NCBI GenBank assembly: GCA_949710005.1
Contig: OX453272.1
Span: 42,873,157 to 42,937,156, forward strand
Length of the DNA stretch: 64,000 nt
Source: Ricordea florida
Taxonomy: Eukaryota; Cnidaria; Anthozoa; Corallimorpharia; Ricordeidae
Direction of reading: 5' to 3'
The notes under the pieces were generated by a model. That model was given only the letters and a program-made list of their open reading frames with translations. It made no database searches and had not been told where the DNA came from. This document shows, one piece after another, positions 41,829 through 54,000 of this stretch. Position numbers and translations under genes: made by a program. The number at the start of each line of letters is the position of its first letter. Positions within the stretch are counted from its first letter, which is position 1.

Positions 41829-41983
41829 GAGGAAGAGCACATGCGCTTCGATTTCTTTATATTGTGGTACCCAGGCCGCGGCCACGCGACATATGCACCA
41901 GTATTGCTCATATCAGTCTACGAGGGGTTCGGAGAACCACATCTCCCCGTCAGGTAAGTACTGACCCTCCGGGGAAATATCAT
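41829..41983. repeat. DIRS right inverted terminal repeat
   Basis: It is longer than the left repeat by an outer block ending GGGGAAATATCAT. It contains CAGGTAAGT, a perfect splice-donor consensus facing outward. Confidence 0.8.
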
Positions 41984-43283
41984 CTTCTTTCTCTAATTTT
42001 TTCCAGCGTGCATTTCCATAAGTAAAAAAAAGTCACCGTTAGCCAATGAGCTTGTAGAGACTGAACTTAAGCAAGGTTTACGTCGGGCGTTGGAATTTTT
42101 CAGAAATTCTCAGTTTTCGGCTTTCTCCCTTTAGAGTTATGCATGGTTCAATTTTCCCTGTTACCACCACCCCCCACCCCTCGAGCAATCCCCGGGACAA
42201 GTCCAGCCTTTCGTGCCCGGGGGTGGGTAAATTGTCTAAGGCAAGTCTGTTCTAGGGGCAGTGGGGTGGGGCGAATTGAAATTAATTCCTCTTTGAATAA
42301 ATAACTCCCCGAAAATGAATTCTTCGTTTCAAACTTTCCAGAAGATATTAATTGAGAAATCTTTGCTCCGGGGGTGGGGAATTATTCCTTTCGGTCTGCC
42401 GGGGGTGAGGAATAGACTGCCAAAAAACAGTTTCTCTTCATTTTTCGTCTCAATACCCTGTGATATATACTTTTCGACAATTCTAGAGGAGGCCAGTTTC
42501 GACTTTATCACCCTTTGATGAACCAAAACACCTTTTTAACCCCTAGAAAATACGAAAGAATGCCCGTCACTTTCACTATTTCTGGAGTTCCATTGTCTGT
42601 CCCTAATGATTTTATTATTGGCACCCTAGATAAATATCAACATGCATCCTTGCTTAACAGCTAACGTTGGCAATGTAACTTACTGTGGAGAAATAGAACA
42701 TATTTTATGGTAAAATAAATACTTATATTAGAACATTTATTTGGCTGATATTTAGCAACAACCTCAACGATAGTAACTATGAAATATACTCAGTGCGTTG
42801 TAATTATGTGTTAGCTCCGTTTTTATCTCCCAAAAAGACTCTAATCCCGCCCTGCTTTACCCAAATCCCAAAGCGCACCTTATTGTTATGTTAATTTTTA
42901 TTTTCATATTATTATTATTATTATTTGAAATAGCATCTTGGTAATTGGCTTCAAGTTGTGGCATATTTTAAATTGATAGCCTGATTCCTGGGCCGTAGCA
43001 GAAAAACTATGACTAAGATTATTTTCAAGTTTAAATTCTCTCACCAGGTATTCGAAGTGTTCCGTGATGACGACATTTAACAAAAAAATTGAGATTGCGC
43101 ATTTGTGCCTCTCACTTCAGTCCTATCGAAAATCCTTGGGCCACCAGTAAAAATTTGTCTCATCAAACAGCTACAATGAAATCTTTCGAATCAACCACGA
43201 AAATGATGCTCTCAACTCCCTCTCCACCTTTCCCCCATCCTCCCTCCCTCTGGAACGTTTTTAAGACACTGAAAATATCCCTG
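41984..43283. other. Intergenic, no gene recognised
   Basis: It contains G-rich words such as CCGGGGGTGGG, related to one another at about 42220, 42370 and 42400, and an (ATT)n tract near 42905. The open frames are short and unsupported. Confidence 0.4.
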
Positions 43284-43459
43284 ATAGAGCGTTTTCACTC
43301 ACGTGATCAGCGGCCATGTTTTTTAAGGAGACAAAAGATGTTTGCATAATAATAGAATTTGATTCCAGGAGGATTTTTTTAGGACACCAACATGGTCGCC
43401 TTTTCTTTGTTTGGGAACACCAACATGACTGCCGTGACGTCATGTCCAAACGCTCTATA
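43284..43459. mobile_element. MITE with TAGAGCGTTT termini
   Basis: GAGCGTTTTCACTCACGTGA pairs imperfectly with TGACGTCATGTCCAAACGCTC. TA is present at both outer ends, compatible with a mariner-type TA duplication. ACCAACATG is repeated in the interior. Confidence 0.6.
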
Positions 43460-44846
43460 GGTTGTGTACGTGAAATTAACATTTCAAAGGGAGGGGGTGG
43501 AGTGGGAATGGGAGGTTTATTAGTAAACGTGTCAAATAACGTCTTTTCTTTCAAGGATTTCTGTCAAGATTGTGGCTAACGAGACTGGATTTTCATGCCT
43601 TCAACTCTAACCCACAAGTTTTCATTTGATAAGTAAGAAACTAATTACTGAGGATATGAAACATTTAAGAGTCAGCTAATATAAATGCACAAATCACGGT
43701 TAGTGAAGATAATCCACTGAGAAGTCGCGTGTTTTTTACAATGAAAACCAGTTCACAGGCGCAGCAATGACCTTTCCATGGGCAAATGGATCTAATATTC
43801 CGCAAACTGTAAATAGTATTTCAATTCATTGTCTAAAGCAATTATACAATTGGAAACAGACTGTTAGCCAGGTGGTTGAAGCAGTGGACTTACCAATACC
43901 GATTTCAAACAACGCCTTCGACCGCGTCTTTTAAAAGCCAACTGGTTCGCCTCCAGCCAGTTCAGATTCATAACATTGTTGTGTTTCATTCAATTTACTT
44001 CTCATTCACTCGCTCATTCCCCTTATAAGCTTTGTGCTGAAACTACTACCGAGAACAAAAATATAGGAATTTTTTTACCTTATTCATTTCGTTTTACTCA
44101 TTTTAAATCCGTAGCTACTTTCTCAGCCAATCAGAACTGGATCTAAACCAGATCTCCTGATCTAGACCTATCGTGACTGGCTCGCACGCGCTTTCGATTC
44201 CCGCGCTTAGAGCTGCATGGCTTCATGTATTTTACTTTGAAATCTGATTGGCTCTTTAAACTATGTGTGCATCTTTTTTTGTGATTGACGAGAGAAATCA
44301 CTTTGGTTTAGTTTGATTTCACTTAACGACAGTCAATTGAAAACCACTCTTTTTATGACGTTTTTTTCTCAATTACGTCATCTTTCTTCTTATGGTTTCG
44401 CTTTGTTAAGCACTATTTAAATTAAATTTTACTTTGTGGAACTTTTAAGGAGAGGCAACAACCCTAAAATGCTTTTATCCACGCACTGTATCATTATTCA
44501 TAAAAATTAAATAAAAATGCTACGTATGATTGAAAATTTTCAGAATATAAGAAAATGGATTTTGTTACTTTTCAAGGGTCACAACCTGACCAACTGACAT
44601 TTCTGTAGAAAAAAAATTCTGAAAAGGAAGCAACTTAGCAAGGAAGGGAAGAAAAGATCAGAAAAGTGAAAAATTGATATCACAAGTACTTAGGAAGAGG
44701 AAAGATCCGAAGCAGAGACAGCAGGGAATGAAATGGATAAGTAAACAAAGACTGAAACGAGAAATGACGAAGCACGAAAGCTACGCAAATGAATATTGAA
44801 AAAATTGTAGTTGCGTAGCTCTCATTCAACTGCAAATCACTTTCAG
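43460..44846. other. 3' flank of NR2E1, nothing recognised
   Basis: It contains two CCAAT-type motifs (CTCAGCCAATCAGAACT near 44120 and CTGATTGGCTC near 44250), probably a decayed MITE. No coding signal was seen. Confidence 0.35.
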
Positions 44847-45088
44847 TCATTCATTCTTAAACATATCACTTAAAAGTCTCTCAATGGGAACAGTTCCTAT
44901 GGTTTTCTTGAAGAAAAGTTCTTCAATTGCGGGAGCGCTGATTCGCCGTAAAGCTGGAAGCAGCAGCAACAGACGACCAAACCTGGCTAACTGTGTGGAG
45001 CACTGGGCACGAACATATTCTCCTAGCATCAGCTGAGCTTGGTCTTGAGTGGACTCCACTTGCTCAGGATCTTTGAGACCGCAAGCCG
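44847..45088 (-). CDS. NR2E1: NR2E1 exon 5 (ligand-binding domain C-terminus)
   Basis: It has 242 nt from CTCAATAG| to a TGA at 44847-44849. It encodes [32 protein letters not shown] and [18 protein letters not shown]. Confidence 0.9.
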
Positions 45089-48000
45089 CTATTGAGGGAA
45101 AACATATTGGAAGTTTTAAGTTAGCAATGAATTTCGTTGCAAAACAAGACTTTCTTGTCCATAATGTTCGCTTGATAAAAGGTATCTTATGTATAAGGCT
45201 ACAAATATGAAAAGATTTTTGTAAAGTTTAAAAAGTATAAAAAGTAAAAACCAAACGTTTTCGGCTATTTGCCATCAAGACTTTCAATTTTCAGCAAATT
45301 GTTGTTAGCTCTTATTGGCGGTCTTAGTGCATGTAGTGTTTAGCTTAGTCCTTTTATTCTCCAGGCATGCACTTCTCTCGTCTACTTTAAAATCCCCAGG
45401 TGCTTTTATAACTCTACGAAACACTCGGAACTTACTCGGGCTTATCAGGAGAGAACGCTTGAATCGAATTTGGTTTCATTTTTCTTTGTTCAGCCACAAA
45501 TCACCGTCGAAGACCCTAAACGCATGCGTGGTCCTAATGTACAGGCAGTGAGTCAGACGTTCATTGGGTTGAAATGTAGAGCTAGGCAAGATGTTCACGA
45601 AAAAAACACAGGATTTACTAAAGAGGAAACCCGAGCTAACACAGATATGCGTCTAGCAACTTAAGCTTGCGTGAATTCCTTTCCAAAACATGCCAGATAT
45701 GGAATCAGACACCACAAGGGGGGCCGTAGAAATAAATAAATCTTCTCAAAAATCACATACTTACTCGGCTTAAACAGCACTATCGCCTTAAGGCATGCGT
45801 ACTCTGTTGAATCAACATTGACGGCTTTAAACTTGCTGACCGTTTCTTGGAGTAGACGAACTGTGGCCATGACATCGACGATTTTCTCAGGGGGAGTGGT
45901 GTCCACATGCATGCCGGCAGCCGCTAAGATTGGCGCGATCTCCAAGGGCATGGACCACTGACTGGCGCCCAGTATAAACAACTCGCGCCAACCTTCCTCG
46001 AGCAAAATAACCTGTAAGGCAAAAACTGCTGGTCAACTTTTCTTCTTCATAAAGGGTCCAGAAAGCAGAGACCCAACAAGTAACTTTTCTTCGATGATTA
46101 CTTCTAATCATACTAATCTAACTTTCTTTCCTGCTCATGAAATCAAAGGTAAGCAAGCCTTTTAAGAATAATTGCATGAATGCCCTGCGTCCTTCTGTCG
46201 AAAGTTACGTTGTACGAGAGTAGAAACCATAGAATGACGTAGCTGTAACGTATCGCACAGTTATTCAAAAGAATCCAAATTGCCATATTTTTCTCCAAAT
46301 GTAGCCGGCTAGGGAGGTTGCCATCATCTAGGGGGTCGAATCTTTCATTGGTTTTTGCAACTTTAGCATTGATATTTCACCATGTACTATATTTAAGAAT
46401 TTTTGCATCCGCTGTAAAGATCAACATATCCGAATTCCAACTGTATTTGAAATTCACGACCATGCAGTTTCGTGACGACTCTTGGATTGATTTGTTTGCT
46501 GTTAAATTATCGTTACTGATTTATCTGATGCTTAACTACCCTATATGCATTTACTATATACACTTAACTGTTATATACTCATTAAGCAAAGCAGGACCTC
46601 AAAAGAATCACACCTGATCTCTGAAGGGCAAACTCATGAACAATGGGATATTCCTGGCCCACTTAACCGACATAAACAGAAGCTTAGCGGCGGCTTCACA
46701 CACGGCCTCAGGATGAGAATAGTACATAGACACTGAGATGTCAGACTGAAATCTGATTGGCTTAAAATCTAGTCCCAGGTCAAGGTCATTGGCCGGTATT
46801 TGGCAACTTTCCATGCAGGTCTCTGCAGCTAGTAAGGTGTTGATGAACCCACTGGTGTTGTCTTGCAGATGTGCCATAGTGGTAATCTCCATTCTGTCCT
46901 GTGCGTCCTTTAGCATCTTCTGCTTGCGCAGGGTCGAGCTACGGGGCCCGCGTTCATGCTGGACAGCTGAAGGAAATGAAAATTTGGTAGTTACTTCATA
47001 TATCGTACATATACGATAATGTACTTGTAATGTATATCATAACGTACTATAATTAGTAAATAAACCCCTTCCAGCGGCTGGTATATCAGAGAATAGTGCT
47101 CGCGACTGAGAGATTGTAAGAAAAAGGAACAGTTGGCCGAGAAGCGAAGCTTTAAGGGCATCCGTAAAATTTTGAATTTATTTATTTGTTTATTTATTTA
47201 TTTTATAACCCTCGTGATCGCAAGTTTATTCTTACTTTGAATAAGAAGAAAAAAAGTGACCTGATTGGGATTGCGACTGACGAAAACACGTAGTTTGATT
47301 GATTGAAATTATTTTATTTAAACTGTGATTTGACCAGAGCTTGAGAAGCTGTCAAACATATTCTCGCAACGCCCCTTACAAGGAAATCTCGAAAACACAG
47401 CACTTTTGGTTTAATTTTACCAACTGCGTTGTTCGAAAACAAGCCAAAGCTAAACATTTTCAATCGATTAGAAAAGAAAATCTAACCATACCAATAACAC
47501 TGCGACAGAAGTAACACCGATAAAACAGGGAATTTAGAAATATGTTGTAGTTGTAGGATTTACGTTAAAAGTGAATCGAATTGGTTGTGCACTGTACGAC
47601 TTGAGCGATTTATCACTTGCGTAGTTCAACTCGTTTTTCGCTTGGAAGTTTCTCAACCGGCAGCGTTAAAGACAGTGGGAAGTGTAGCCTTGTGCAAAAC
47701 CAGCCTTTCAAAGTTGTAGCGTAAATCAACCAATCACAACCTTGGTTTCAATCACCATAGAAACGGTGTACAAGTTCTTAAATTGGAGCTTTCTTCAAAA
47801 TAACAATGGCTCTATTGAACAATTAAAATATTTTTTTTTTCACAACTTGCACTTGGTTTTATTCTTCTTTTCTCGGAAATTGTAATTTTTTATGATTAAT
47901 TGGTAATCAAGCTTCGTATCGTCCAATTCGGTCTGTAATCATACTCGTGACAAACAAATCGAACGCCCGCTGCCTGGTCGTCCGATTTTGTTATCACTCG

Positions 48001-51000
48001 TATGATTACAGACCGAATTGGACTCCACTCAGAGTCCTATTTTCATTACTTATCCGGAGCTACAATTGCGACTAGCTACTTAATAACAGTGTCACTGGAT
48101 TCTACAAAACGAGTTTATTGTAAAAAAAGCTTGAAAGATACCGAATTTGTTATGTTTTCTTCGAAAAACAGTTACAGATTTACTAAGGCAAACGTTTTTA
48201 GCATATATTTGCATAATGATCGCTATAAATATAATAATGATAAAGATGCATTAAATATAAAGGATAATTAATTTTTGCTTCACTTGCTCACATAAAATGT
48301 TAATTTTCATGTTTATTCAATTCATGATATTGTTAATCAGTGCTATTATATTATTACAGGAGCCCATTATTATTATTATCATTATTATTATAATTTCGTG
48401 GCAATGTAAACATATACATGACATCAGAAATGTTAGGCCCCCGTCCACACGTATCCTGATACATTCGAATCGGCAAACTTTCCTTTGCGGATTCAAAAGT
48501 TTCCGTGTCCACACGTAGCGTTTTCGAAGCGAATATGCCCGTACCGTATCCTAACGAATCCGGATTTGCTCTACTGGCGCTCACATAATTGTTGTCTTGC
48601 CTTCGGTGTACAGCCTGAGATGGTCAACCAGTTCCTAGTTAAAATTCTTTTTCCATTCTTTCTCCAGGCTGGACCCAGAACCAGGCTCATCTCCAGTGTA
48701 ATATAATTTATTCACACAACTGACGTCAAAAAAAGGACACAAAGCATTCTTATCAATGTACCTAACCCTAAGAAAAGGAGTAAATTATGTTACACTCGAG
48801 ATGAGCCCAGAATTGTCAAGAACGCAGCCAGCTCGTTTCAGTTGTTTATCGTGGTGTGAAGTTCGACGGTCAGACATCGAAAGAAGCCTCAGAATGTCGA
48901 ATCGTCTTTTCACAAGGTTTAGGTGAATGGAGAACATAGACTAGTTTAATTGTAAACACGCTATCAGACTTGAAATAAGTCCAACAAGAAGAGAAGCGAT
49001 GGCATTTGTTTTGGCGTCCATGTTGTATGTTCACGCAATAAATACTGGAACCGCTTTGGTTACGTCATCGGATTCAAAACTTTACGGATTCAACCGTATT
49101 CGGCGTCCACACGATATCGAATTCATATCGTATTCAAAAGTTTCCACTCTGGAAAGCGGATTCAAATCTTTGCGGATTCGGTTGAAGGATTCACCGGATA
49201 CGTGTGGACGAAATAAATAAATAAATAAATAATAAATAATAGCTTTATTTAACCAGGGAACACCATCAGATAACTGTTCTCCCTGTTGCCCCTAACGTGC
49301 AAGGTGCATCCGCAAAGAAAAGTTTACGGATTCAAATGTATCCGTGTGGATGGGGCCTTAAAAGTAATACCCGATTATACACAAAATTAATTGTCAATTT
49401 TGTAAATCATTTGCATGAAAAAAATGTCCTGGCAACAATGAAATGTTGTTTACTTATCGGTATCGTTTCAAAACAAAATCAATATCTACTAAGAAGACAC
49501 TATTTGGTATTACTTGTACAAGATGCCTATCAGCAATAATTTTTATCAGCATGAAAAGTTCCAGCTTCTTTCTCATCATTGGAAGATGAGGATCATTTTT
49601 CTTGCTCTCAAAAACAAGAAACTTATTAATTTTTTGCATTGAAAGATGAACAAAATTCCATCCTACTCCTGACAAAGATATCTTTATGTCCTATCGAAAA
49701 ATATGATTGGACAACAATTCTGTCAAACGCCAGTCTCCTGAAATGGAAACTAGTTAAGCCCTTACATGCAATTACATGCCTTACAATTACAAGCCCTTAC
49801 ATGCCCCCAAAGTTGCTAGGAAGCCTTGTAGTATTTCGTTCACGGACCGTTTGAATGAGTGTGTTTTAAACTGAGTTCAAACTCGCTGTAAAAGCAAAGA
49901 GATCATTGAGAAAATAACAATAATGGAACGGTGGGCATACGCAGAAAGGACATCTTTAACGAAATGACCAATATTCGTTGGAGAAAAATTCGGAAATCAG
50001 TGCGAAAAAATATCATAAAGTGCGATTGGTCATAATCTGTTTACTGCGATTTTCATAATTCTGCGAACTCCCGCGTTCAATTTCCAACCGCCAACTGGCG
50101 TCTTTGCTTCCGTCAATCAAACTTCCGAACATTTTCCGAGTCCAGGTCGACCATCCGCCATTGAAAGAAAATGCCACGTAAGTTCGGCTCTTCTCTTCGA
50201 TGGCGAATTATTCGCCTGAATATTACCCACCGTGTAGACTCTGAATCGGCCAAACTAGAACTGACATCAAGAGAATCCGCCATCTTCGCCGTCACACGTG
50301 TGTTGATCCAGCTGGGCGGAGTCAGTGCTTCGGAAACTGTTCGACTACCATTCGAGCGACATCCGAAGTTTGATTGACGGAAGCAAAGACGCCAGATGGC
50401 GGTTGGAAATTGAACGCGGGAGTTCGCAGAATTATGAAAATCGCAGTAACTAACTTAACATGCAAATACAACTTCAGAAAAATTCTCAAAAACTGATGCG
50501 GGTCAGTATAGAATACTGTTGTCGAATAGGACGTTATTCTAAATATATTCCCTGTTTCTGTCGAACTGCACGACAGCAGAGATCTCATGTATATACCCAC
50601 CACGAGTACCATTGTACGTAACTGTTTCCCTTTACAGGCAGAGGTCTAATGTATATACCCACCACAAGTCCGATTGTACTAATTGTTTCCCTTTTCAGGA
50701 AGAGATCTCATCTATATAGCCACCACGAGTCCCATTGTACGTAATTGTTTCCCTTTTCAGGCAGAGATCTCATCTATATACCCACCACGAGTCCCATTGT
50801 ACGTAATTGTTTCCCTTTACAGACAGAGATCTCGTGTATATACCCACCACGAGTCCCATTGTACGCAATTGAATGGTTCATTGAATAATTTAACATGTGT
50901 TACGTAGTTGGGGACTCGTGGCGGGTATATTCATGAGATATTTCCCTGTGCGAGGGTGACAAAAACTAACGATTACACCACACTACCGAATGAGTACGAA

Positions 51001-54000
51001 AATCCCGTACAAGTTCCACGAGAGCATCACCGCTCCACCTCGATTGTCTCTCCTACACACTCTCCCGGTTTGCCAGGTTTAAGCGGAACTGGCACAAGTC
51101 TTAAAAGTTGTTCAAATCAGTTTGTATTGTTTCCGCGGCGATTGCTCTTTTAAAGTCTTACTCGATTGGAATAAGTTTGTTGATTGGTCTTGTAACTCTT
51201 CGGCGGCCAACTTTTCCATCTTGACCAGGGAATACATCAACCATACCACTCCTGCCAGCAGACAATAAGCTCTGGGAGCATCTGGCGAGGTGGCATTCAA
51301 CTTTAATCCTTTAATTCATCGTTTTAAGACTAAAAAATGGTGTATTAAAAATCGAGGATGAAAGCAAGTTGATAAACTAAGCGGTACTACTGTGGCATAA
51401 AAAAGAATCTGACGTTTGGCAAGAGCATTAGCCCTTCTGGGGACGCAACGGTAGGATTATGAATAATACCGTTCGCTCTGACGAAGAGCTCATGATCTTT
51501 AGCGTCTCGCCGAGCTTTTGTCTTATGGCAAATTACCATATGAGCTCTTTCTATAAGCCCATTATTTGTGCGTGTTTCGTTTTTCCACCGATGTAGCACC
51601 CATTTTTTAATTAATAGAAGTTTTCTAGGTGTTCGAGTGTGCTCGTAAATGGAATAAGCAGATGCAGCGCTTTTGTATTTTTATAACATTTTGCTTCGAT
51701 TCTGTTAGCAGATGTTTGTTTTTCTGAATCTCCCACCCCTTGTCCGCGTAAGAAATAATCAAATGCTCGCAAACATGGCAAACGGACAGCCAGCCATCTT
51801 ATATTCCAATGAAAAACTACATTGTCAAAGAACCAACCATTCACAACGCTGGCTATCAGGCTGATTTTGATTGGTTTGTTCTTTCACAGCACTGTCGCGT
51901 TTACGTCAAAAGCGAAGTTTTCTCCACTGCAAACTTTGAATTCTTACTACTTCGACTCTGTCGCTCGGCAAAACTATCTATAAAGATAACAATTTTAATG
52001 TGAAGCGTATGTTGTTCCAGTTCGTTATCACAGTATAGTGCAAATTGAAGATTTGATTTCAATTGAAGAATACAGTTTTAGGCCTCAAATCTGCGAAAGA
52101 AGAATAGGACATATCTTAGTCTAGGTTTTGCTAACAGAGTTCTAACGCAGGATAATTAGGTTCTGTAAAAATCACTGTTCATAAAATTTCGCCAAGGCAA
52201 TTAAACTTACAAAAAAAAACCTGTTTTTAATTAAGTTATATATCTGTGAGTTTTTTTGTTTGGATGCCGGTATAAACAAAGTGAAAAGAAACAAGTGCTT
52301 CCAAAATCTATTTTATTTTGTTATCACGAACAAAGGCAAGGGGCAGGAATTTAGCGCGTAGTTCTGCTTAATTCAATAACGCGCTGTTTTATTCGCGAGT
52401 ACCACGGAGAGAACTCAGCTTAATTCTCCTTCTCTACTTATCGCAGTAGCTGCTGTTGACTGATATCTATGCTTACTTAGCTCTTTGTTTAAGGTATTAA
52501 ATGAAGAGAAGACCTTGCAAAGCTCAACATATCTAATATGATAAATCAAAAATAATTACTTGAACATTACCCGGCGTTGTAAAGTGCTGTCGCGTGTCAT
52601 CTTCGCCTGTACAATAAAAATCCGCTTGATAAGATCTTTGTCTGCTTTGAATAAACTTAAAAATAATACCACGAAGCGAAGCAGTCAGAAGGAATGACAA
52701 TGCATCATTCATACTCAAATGAGTTTGGAATGAGTAGCCGCCATTATTATCTTTCATAATCAATTGAGTGTTTATCACCTCCTAGCATCTTCCACGTGCC
52801 TTAAAACTAATCGTTAAAAATTCATTAGTTTTAAATTGAGATCCGTGCATAGAAAGAGCTAGCCAAGAGAAAAGAAGTTTCGAGAAAAAATTGTCAAAAT
52901 TGTCGTTGAATTTGGTTCCCAGTAAGAACTAAGTGGAAATGTGTTGTTGTTAAAATAGGTTGAAAGGGCTTTGAGACACAGTGTAGCTTTGTTGGTTTCT
53001 TCCAAGACTAAAAGTTTCAAGTAGGTTTCCAACGACGGACCGAGAACAACGAATGATTGATTTCGGTTTTCCGATCAGTAGTTCTAAACAAAGGTCTTAT
53101 CATCAGATGACAAAATCTGTTCGCTATCTAACCCTCCCTTTGAGTAAATTTACAAGATTCTGATCGGTCTTTAGCTCTTATACAAAGGACTACCAAATTT
53201 TTGCTGAATTCAAAGCGAAGTATTTGACTCCATCCACTCAAATCAACAATCCAAAACTCTTCGACCCGGCAGCTGTCACTTAACTTTTATCACTTCGCAA
53301 AACAGTATTTCTTTCCTATTGGAAACGCTTCGGCTTTTTGTGAACACTGAAAATTAATGCCACCTATTAAAAGCGATAATTAAAGTAACAGATTTGAAAA
53401 ATACTACTGCAGGGAGTCAATGCATCATAAATATTTGATATGTTTGAATATTCCTCGCCGTGATGGAACTGCATACAATGAAAATCTTATTCTAGCGGAC
53501 TACGCTGAAACGGGAAAAGATACACCTGGATATTGACAAACGGGAAATATCAGTAAAGATTACATAGTGTATATTAGTAAAATATCCTTTTGTCATTCTC
53601 AGCAGCTACAAAGCCACAAAACCACAGATAGAATAAACCAGTCCCTGAGGACTAAAAGTTTGTTACAGCTTAAATTAACCGAGACAAGTTTTTTCAATTT
53701 TCGATTTAATGTTAGACCCTCTGTAATATTTAGAAGTGGCGGGATATAGTGTTCTAAACTGAGTTTTTTTTGACTAATTGTATTAAAATGAATTAGAAAC
53801 ATTATCCGATCGCACACTTCGCGTTATTATGCAGCCTTGTTCAATTGCATGGCGTTGTTTTATGCACGCAAATTTTTCTCCGAGATATCAGCTTGTTTAC
53901 AAACCAAACCAAGAGAAACTCCTGAATTAATTCCCTGAGTCAAACCGAAAAACCGTTCAAACTGTCCTCGTTATTGGCAGAAGTTATAACAAAATTATCT

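Larger units (their letters stand above)
37286..41983 (+). mobile_element. DIRS1-like tyrosine-recombinase retrotransposon, nearly full length, decayed
   Basis: The order is left inverted terminal repeat, gag, reverse transcriptase/RNase H with a methyltransferase-like region, tyrosine recombinase, internal complementary region and right inverted terminal repeat. The internal complementary region at 41623-41753 is complementary to the outer ends of both terminal repeats joined head to tail. That fixes the element ends at about 37286 and 41983 and is diagnostic of DIRS1-like replication through a circle. No target duplication is expected or seen. Stops and frameshifts in gag, reverse transcriptase and RNase H make it inactive. 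It lies between MEAF6 and NR2E1. Confidence 0.9.

Noticed and set aside
53599-53817. Leucine-rich minus-strand frame thought to be a LINE fragment
   Set aside because: No polymerase motif could be identified in any frame.
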